From Leuctra nigra (Eukaryota > Arthropoda > Insecta > Plecoptera > Leuctridae): a stretch of DNA of 64,000 bases. The position numbers and the translations under genes were made by a program. Below are positions 57,157-64,000 of the stretch, one piece after another; the first letter of the stretch is position 1; every line of letters starts with the position of its first letter. The notes below the pieces were generated by a model. The model worked only from the letters and a program-made list of their open reading frames with translations. It was not told the DNA's origin and did no database searches. The stretch is taken from assembly GCA_934045905.1 (NCBI GenBank), contig OW203769.1, forward strand, positions 29,459,910 to 29,523,909, given 5' to 3'.

Positions 57157-57728
57157 GTTAGGTCCAGAGCTGCGTCATCTTTGGTCCGGAGGTATTTCAG
57201 TTAATAAGTTTTCATTTGTAGAAAACAATTCAAATTGTGTTACAAATCAGGAATAATGAAACAAAATCTGCAAATTAATTCAACTTGTAGTAGCTGAAAA
57301 CATTAAAAATCTAAAATTTCTTGAATACTAGTTCATAAATAAGTGTAAAAATGCAAAATGTCTCTGAATTGTTTTCTTGTGTGGACTTACTATATTATAT
57401 AGCTACAGTGGCTCAACCAGTGGGAAAGATCAACAACAATGTCAACCTCTGAAACTTTATCATTAGCTTGATGATTGAAATGTTTACTACAAATGTTTAT
57501 AAAAAAATTTGCAACTTTCAGCTGAGATCTTTATGTAACTTCGTATAAAATTCTAGCCATAGTTATTCTGAAACCTCTTTCAATGGATGCATCTTGATTC
57601 ACTGTTTAACATCGCTAATGACGCTAATGGGGAGGAATGAAATAGTAAACATGTTTGGAACTATCCCAGCATTTACCTCGGGCTGTCATCGAACTGTGAC
57701 AGCGAAGATGGAATGAAACCCCGAATCA
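57157..57728. other. Spacer, nothing recognised
   Basis: AT-rich sequence without gene or repeat that I can name. Confidence 0.6.
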
Positions 57729-57853
57729 GGGGCCCTATTCTATAACTAAAAATTCCCGATTCTTCTGGAATCCGATTCCGTGTAATGTTAATCCATATGG
57801 CCGTGAATCGGGTTCCAGCAGAGTCGGGAAATTTCAAGCTATGGAATAGGGCT
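57729..57853. mobile_element. Family C miniature element
   Basis: The left end GGGGCCCTATTCTATAAC and right end GCTATGGAATAGGGCT are inverted. The interior has CCGATTCTTCTGGAATCCGA, TGTAATGTTAATCC and CCGTGAATCGGGTTCCAG, as in 29341-29466. Confidence 0.85.
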
Positions 57854-58086
57854 TGGGAGATTCCACCGCAGGAAGCTAATGCGAGTTTATATTTTCCTGT
57901 CCCGCAGGAAGGAACGGCCACAGATTTGGGAACACACACAGGAATTCCGGGGGCCACGCGAGTGTCCGCAAGGCTCCATCATTGTGTCGAACTCACTCTC
58001 TCTCTCTCTAGCCCGCTGTGTCGGCGCTAGCTCTGTCTCGCTCGCACACACGTGATGGATGGCATCCTCGCTGCCGTGCATCACGC

Positions 58087-58136
<50 letters not shown>

Positions 58137-58690
58137 CTCACGTGACTCAGACATTCATCACCCGGGTTCGAATCCCGGAGAGTGGAGTGATCCTTCGCAT
58201 AATATACTAGAGTTTTCAATAGTACCGTTGTTGAGAATAATATAGTTTCCTCCCTTTTTATTTATTTATTTGTAGTCTTTCTTTCCAATGGTGAGATTTA
58301 GCCTCATGGCTATTCTTACATCTAAAAATTCAATTAGCTATTAATAATATTAGCAATACATTGCTCAATAATATGAACAATAACACAACAAAATACAATT
58401 AAGAACCATCAATAGTAGGTTCAAGTCTTTTAATTTAAAGCTTCTGGGCTGAAATTTATAGGTACTAGAGAGCCTGTACTTACTATTGTCTGAATCTAGA
58501 AAATGTGTATAGTGTCTATGGATAATTTGCATGCTATTATTAACATCTTGTACTTGTCTTGCATTAATCACTCTAAATAGAGGTCTGGATACAAGCTGTC
58601 AGATTTGTTCATCTCCCAATGGGTTGTTCATATTTCTTACGATGGTTTTCCGTAGTTCGGTTTCATGTGATTTCTTACATTTAATTATAT
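57854..58690. other. CpG-rich patch, (GA)n tract and isolated T-arm
   Basis: CACGTG lies at 58049-58054 and 58139-58144, on both sides of a (GA)n tract at 58091-58135. CCGGGTTCGAATCCCGG (about 58154-58170) would fold as a perfect tRNA T-arm, but no A-box or acceptor stem accompanies it. From 58260 a TTTATTTA tract opens AT-rich sequence. A reverse frame at 57887-58219 includes the dinucleotide tract and is not a gene. Confidence 0.55.
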
Positions 58691-58835
58691 TTAGTAGTGT
58701 TTAACGTCGCACTGTTCTGCAGCTAGGCTAATGGCGCCGGATGAATGATGGTGAAGAGTAGGTGATGATGGACGGTGGGAAGGAGGCGGTCGTGGCATAT
58801 CAGTAGGGAACCTTCCCAGCTTTACCTCTCAATTG
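58691..58835 (-). mobile_element. SINE 3' fragment, reverse
   Basis: The plus strand reads TTTAACGTCGCACTGTTCTG, AGCTAGGCTAATGGCG, GGTGGGAAGGAGGCGGTCG and CAGTAGGGAACCTTCCCAGC. It is the reversed 3' half of the SINE and abuts a reverse family A copy. Confidence 0.85.
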
Positions 58836-58837
58836 TG

Positions 58838-59213
58838 TATACACACTAATGCCATAAGAGCTACCAGGTATTTGATAGGTTCCTTTGATATTTTGAATTT
58901 TAAACCGGAACCGTTTGAACGATTGATATCAAATTTTGCATGGTCATTGGGACAAACATATAGGCGTTTTTGGATATTTTCGTGCTAATCTGAAGGGTCT
59001 TTCAAGAGTTATTGACATTTAATTTACATTTTATGTACTTCTTGGAAATATTTAAAATATCTATGAGTAAGTTTCAGATATTTTGTCACTGCTTCGCTGA
59101 ATTCATTTCGGCTCTTTCCAAGGTCTGTAGAGCAGAAACTTCCAAACGCATGTCATTTCGCATGCAATACGAAGGCTCGCTCATCAACGCGTTACACAGA
59201 GCGTTTTCCTAGT
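58838..59213 (-). mobile_element. Repeat family A, reverse copy with intact outer end
   Basis: Modules in order on the plus strand: TACACACTAATGCCATAAGA, GAACCGTTTGAACGATTG, TTGTCACTGCTTCGCTG, AAGGTCTGTAGAGCAGAAAC, ATGCAATACGAAGGCTCGC, and the terminal AACGCGTTACACAG and AGCGTTTTCCTAGT (to about 59213). The inner, poly-A end is truncated at the SINE. Confidence 0.8.
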
Positions 59214-59236
59214 TTATTGAACTATAATCTACCTAT

Positions 59237-59328
59237 GGTCGGTGACAGGCTAAGTTGAACCCGCGCTAGCATGGGCCGGCCTATACCTGGCAAAGCTAAA
59301 CAGGGTTCAACTTAGCCTGTCACCGACC
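59237..59328. mobile_element. Hairpin element, family F, copy 3
   Basis: The arms GGTCGGTGACAGGCTAAG and CTTAGCCTGTCACCGACC pair perfectly. The centre GCTAGCATGGGCC and TATACCTGGCAAAGC is shared with the copies at 32 kb. Both arms read CTAAGTTGAA/TTCAACTTAG where the others have AAAGATGAA/TTCATCTTT. Confidence 0.9.
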
Positions 59329-61740
59329 TTATGTGAGAAATAGTTCATTAGCAATTTTTCACGTCACAAATGTCCTCACCACTATTTCCTGTCGTCCGTA
59401 AAATCGCGTCTGAAAGTACCAATACGTTGAAATGGATCACGAGCCCCTCTAGCCACCGCTCTACATGGTTTACAATGGTTATTATAAACCAGTAGCAGTA
59501 AACCAGGCGTATGACAAGCTCGGGTCGGCCGAACAACACACTATATTATCGACACGGCAAAGAGGCCGGTTGTCAACCATTGTTTTCCACCACACTGCTC
59601 GTGGGTGGTACGTTAAAAATACTAAACTAGACCTAATGTCTATTGTATTACCATAACAATAAAGGTCAAAATCCTTTAGCCTCTGCCTTAAAAGGATAAA
59701 ATATCTTGTGTGTTTTTTTGTGTCCCCCTTCCCTCGGCCGCTATTGAATTCTTCTGGCGTATGCAGCGCAGTCTGGTGAGTGATTTACGACGCGATTCGG
59801 CCGGGAAAAAATACACAAGTGAAAACCGCCTCTTGGAAACTGCGGGCTGGCACACTGGTGTTTGCGGAACAGTTGTTTCGGTTCTGATCTTGCGATTCTT
59901 TTGTTCGCAAAAGACGAGCTGATATTGATGGGGAATATTAACATTTAGCTGGTGGATTTGGTCAGGGGGCGAGGGCCCCCCTTGTGTGTTCGGGATGTGT
60001 GCGACAGGATTTATTATGGTAAACAGTTTTTGGGTGCGGTTTTTTGATGGGTCATGATTTTGGTTTGTGGGTCTAAGATTTTCAGCGACCAGAGGAAAAT
60101 ATCCTGTTCTCTGATAAAAATGAAAATGTTCTGGAAATACTGTTGGAAAAACATCTGTACAATGTACGATATCGAAAGCATGCCATCCCCTCCTGGAAAA
60201 TAGATATTTAAAAATACGAACAAAAATAATACCTATATACAACTTTTAGCAGACCCTTAATCTACATAATTTACATGTTATTCCATCAAACTTGTACGCA
60301 AAAAGTAGCTATTAGAGCTTCCCAAGCTATGCAATGTTTGTGTTCAAATTTTATAAAATAGTCCTGCGGGTTATTCTGGGGCATCTGAATACAAAATCTT
60401 TACCCCCCCCCCCCCTCCCCTTCTAAGTACCAGCATTGATAAAGCTTTACATTGCTATTTCTGGAAAATGGACAAGTATAGTACGTCCAGCGAGCGTGGA
60501 GAAAGTTCAGCAAATGCTGTGTAAAATTCAACAATAGGGCCAGCTTGTAATCCGGAGTGTTTTGACGCGTGCCCGGTTGTAAATTTCTCTCAACCACTGC
60601 AGGTAATCGGGAAAGGGATGTTTCGTTGTGGTGCCAAATATCTTTCAATGCAGTAGGCTTTTAAAATTCAAGGAAAGTTGTTTAAAATGGCAACAGTGTA
60701 GGTGGAAGGGGTGGCATGTCGTAAAATGAGTTGTTTCTTGTCAGAGCTTAACGGTCGAACAAGGGTCGAACAATACTGCTCATCTTATGAAAGGAGTTTC
60801 TCTACGCTCGCTAGGCGTACTATAATTGTACTATCTATATCAGCATCAGCATGAATCATGTTGATCCACGATCAGTACTGCCAGTTCCTGGCGTCAAACC
60901 TGACATCTTGGCACCGGGCCAGAAGAATGTGTATAATTTCACTCGGTTTATTCAAGAACGTGTGGAATCCATCATCATTTCCTCCATGTTTATTTACCAG
61001 TTGTGTTGTCATGACAGCGATTAAAGCGTGATTTTCACCTTCCTCTGCCACCAAATGTAATTCTCTCGCCCATTGGTGTCGTAATGTGAGAATAGTCGTC
61101 TAGGAGTGGCGTCGTAATGTGAGATTAGTTGTGATGAATTGCTCTGAGAATAAAATGGATCAATCTAGAACAAAAGATGACGTTTCAATCAGAACTGGAC
61201 GAAAAATATTTTTTAAATGTTCACTCAAACAAAATGTTAAATAAACGAACGTCTGAAAACATTTTGAACTCAGAAACATAAATAACTTCATGCAACTTTG
61301 GATGATCATAATTCTAAAAACCCCAACATTGCAATCTTTAATTGAGAGTAGAGACTGATACGGTATTGATTTAATTTGTAATTTTTTTGTTCTGAAATTC
61401 TAAAAATTTAACAGAATGATTTTGTATTATCCTGCTTGTGTAAATTTAAAGCACTCAACTAAAACGTGTTTATATTTTCTTCGCATTGAGCGACTATTCT
61501 ATGTGAATCACGCGGCGTCACGATCAGTACACCCTTGCTCCTGACAGAACCGGCGACCCCCTCCCCCCCCCCCCCCCCTACTTCATTCAACTGCTCGGTC
61601 AGTTCAGTGAAAAAGTGGAATTCTTGTTCTCGTATCTCAATCTGCAGCGGACACTCGCAGCCAATCAGAGTCGAGATCTCGCGCAACTCGCACTCTCATT
61701 GGCTCATTTCAAACCTCTAGTTTTCCTGCCAACTTCTTAA
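59329..61740. other. Gene-free region; longest non-repeat open frame
   Basis: The longest frame outside repeats is a 184-codon reverse frame at 59688-60242. Its product is rich in H, Q, P and R, has no hydrophobic core, signal peptide or motif I recognise, and its start has no promoter-like cluster; I leave it uncalled. C runs lie at 60403-60415 and 61563-61578. A short hairpin (CATGAATCATGTTGATCC) lies near 60850. Frames at 61459-61720 cross the C run. Confidence 0.4.
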
Positions 61741-64000
61741 TTTAATTAACTCTTTATTACATTCCTTGGAGGATAAACACTGACGTCATTGTAGACCAGG
61801 TATGATCTGATGATTTAAAAGCAACATTTTGTCCATGGGAAGAGCGCCCCCTTGACATATGGATAAAAAATTTAAGAAGCAGATTTTGAAAGAAACTCTG
61901 ATTTTATGAATCTTCTGAAAATTATATTCTTAATATCTGGTTTGGTTCGATTTGAAAATGAGGTTGAAAAGAACATTCCTCTTTTCATTCCGAAGTAATC
62001 ACCAGAGGTAATTTTACTTGCAATACCAAACACTTGATTACCTCCCAAAAGTGATCAATTCAGGATCTAAAATGTATCGCATCGCGTCATGCATTAGATT
62101 TACCTCCCCCCCCCCCCCCCCCAATCATAACCAAACAAATAACCAAACCACCACGCATTGAAAATCCATTCCGCATCATTGTATTCATGTAAGATATGAC
62201 ATCCCCCCCTCCCCCCCCACGTTTGAATCCCATCTCGTTAGCTGTGCTGCGCTGGACATGAACCCGGTCCTCGAGACAAGAAGATGCATTCCGCAGCCTC
62301 CCTGGACCTCTCGATCAGATATTGAGAAGTCGGCCATCACAAATCAATCTGTGTTTTTCGCTGCATCGTTTGTTCAGGAGAACCGGTGTTTCTTTGCCCT
62401 GACCACCGGTCCAAGTGGAATTCTTCGAGAGTTCGGAATTCACTGCGTCGTTTTATTCTGGCTGCGAGGAGTTGATGTAATTGGGTGAGGTTTTGGCGAT
62501 GTTTCCAGAGATTTCTTCTCGTTTCCATCAGTATGCAGGTGCGCGATATAAATGCCAACTCAAACCAGGCAATATACTGATTCTCGGCAGGCCATCCAAA
62601 ACTGAGTCTATTTTAGAGAAATCGTCCATTTATAAAAAAAACGATTATTCCGATATATTTTTATTCAAGAAACAGTTAGCTATTTTATCTGATTCTGGGT
62701 GCCTATTCTCGAATCGCATCGAAATCGAATTTTAGACTATGCGAAATGAAATGATATATTTGTTTTTCAATGATAAAGTAGCTGAATAGATTGTGCAGTG
62801 GCTCATTTCCGCATGGCAAACATTTTCAATATAATCCCTCATTGAGCAACAGACATCTAGGTGGCTCTTTTTTTTCTAAAATATGAATCAAAATATGCGT
62901 TTTTATACTCTAGTTATCGATTCGTGTCATTATAGGCTTCATTCACATGACTCAGAGTAGTAGATAAATAGATCAATTTTCTCATAACCTGTAAAATGTG
63001 TAACTATTGATAAATATTGCGTATTCTCAAACTTACTTTGATATCTGTCGTTCATAATTAACCACTCTAAAAATATGTACCAAGTCTGCTGTAAGATTTC
63101 TTTATCCCCCAATATATTTAGTTGCTTCAAAGCAACTAAAAACCATTGTTGCCAAATGGCAACAATTTATATTGCAAGATTCCTGCTTTAAAACACAAGA
63201 AATATCTGAAAAAGTGATCAGTGATCAGCATGTGAATTTGATATTTGATAATTGATAAATTGCAAGATCTATTTCGCAGAACCCTTTAATTCACCATTTT
63301 AGTCAATAAAAAATCCTACTTTAGGGCTTGTCCATTCTTAGTCTTGTGACATTTGGAGCACATATTTGAAAGAAAAACACTGTTGGTACCTTTATTATAA
63401 TGAATTTTATTTTAAAATTGATACCCTTGCATTGCATTTTTCATTTGCTATCATAATAGAACCATAACTTTTCTGAAATATGACACGATTTAGTTGAAAA
63501 TTGGTGATAAATGTATTCTTAGTCTTGTGACAAAAAACCGCCACTATTTCAGAATGATAATTACAAAACACATATTTCTCCTCTACTGATCCCTGTATCA
63601 GCTAATGTTATATCTTACTAACTCCTAGAAACGCTTCCGAATTTAATGGCACATTCAAAAATAATGTACGACAAATAGTTTAGCTTTTGTTATCAATTGA
63701 AGAAAATATAAATTTTTGTCTTGTGACATTAGTCTTGTGACCTCTGAATTTACAACGTTAAAATATTTTTTTAAAGTACCATGACTGAATATATTTGATA
63801 TTTTGAAAATTGCCAGAAGTATCTAAAACCATAACACATTTAATATAAAAAAATCAACATTTAATAAAAACTTTTAATTCTTTTTTCAAAAACATAAAAG
63901 TAGAAATGTATTTTTTTCAATGTCAAGATATGATATATAAAATATTTTGAGTACTGTCATAAGTAGCTATTGCTTTTACACAATTAAAATAAACAAATAT
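61741..64000. other. Gene-free AT-rich end with recurring AGTCTTGTGAC
   Basis: TGACGTCA lies at 61781-61788 and C17 at 62106-62122. Two adjoining hairpins lie at 63119-63138 (TAGTTGCTT..AAGCAACTA) and 63145-63166 (ATTGTTGCCA..TGGCAACAAT). The motif AGTCTTGTGAC or GTCTTGTGAC occurs at 63341, 63522, 63718 and 63732. Phrases around it (TTGAAAATTGG, TATCTAAAA) resemble the middle of family A, so an old repeat may underlie this stretch. No gene is recognised. Confidence 0.45.

Noticed and set aside
58150..58175. tRNA gene
   Set aside because: Only a T-arm is present. No acceptor, D-arm or anticodon arm can be built from the flanking sequence, which is a GA repeat on the left.

Overview
The window reads as intergenic or intronic DNA from an animal nuclear genome, most likely an invertebrate and plausibly an insect. 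The evidence is an AT-rich background, no bacterial-style gene packing, tRNA-derived and 5S-rRNA-derived SINE sequences, short inverted-repeat DNA transposons with TA, TTAA, CTG and 8-bp target duplications, many (TC)n/(GA)n and homopolymer tracts, and CpG-rich patches with no sign of CpG loss. The taxon is an inference; no gene here fixes it. I find no protein-coding gene I would defend. The longest open frames lie in tandem repeats or lack recognisable motifs.

Layout. 0-6 kb: promoter-like motif patch, a 41-bp minisatellite (21 copies), a Harbinger-like element inside an older repeat, and a 30-bp minisatellite (18 copies). 6-18 kb: SINE fragment, TA-flanked miniature elements (family B), a (TC)n block, a hAT element with a perfect 8-bp duplication (11060-11431), a candidate promoter plus first exon (12.7 kb), a 5S-like pseudogene, long repeat family A, and the densest promoter-like module (17.2 kb). 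18-30 kb: AT-rich DNA, tandem duplications, and a 72/85-bp alternating satellite interrupted by a 369-bp palindrome (25.8-26.7 kb). 30-37 kb: SINE fragment, second 5S-like pseudogene, several miniature elements, a 1-kb family A copy, a palindrome next to a 51-bp minisatellite, and a TTAA element nested in another element. 37-48 kb: promoter-like module (39.0 kb), a hAT element (41720-42571), SINE fragment, a TTAA element with nested insertion, a 400-bp inverted pair, and a second near-identical 1-kb family A copy. 48-64 kb: family A copy carrying a nested SINE, more nested miniature elements, a 395-bp TTAA-flanked palindrome, and AT-rich DNA with a recurring AGTCTTGTGAC motif.

Two features run through the window and are not explained by named repeats. 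First, ACGT-core palindromes are strongly over-represented: I count 16 exact TGACGTCA and at least 26 CACGTG, clustered in CpG-rich patches with NRF1-, YY1-, RFX- and CCAAT-like sites. Second, more than 20 runs of 11-23 G or C are scattered on both strands. Several insertions can be resolved to the base because a sibling copy in the same window shows the unoccupied site. All family assignments rest on reading the sequence by eye; no search was run.
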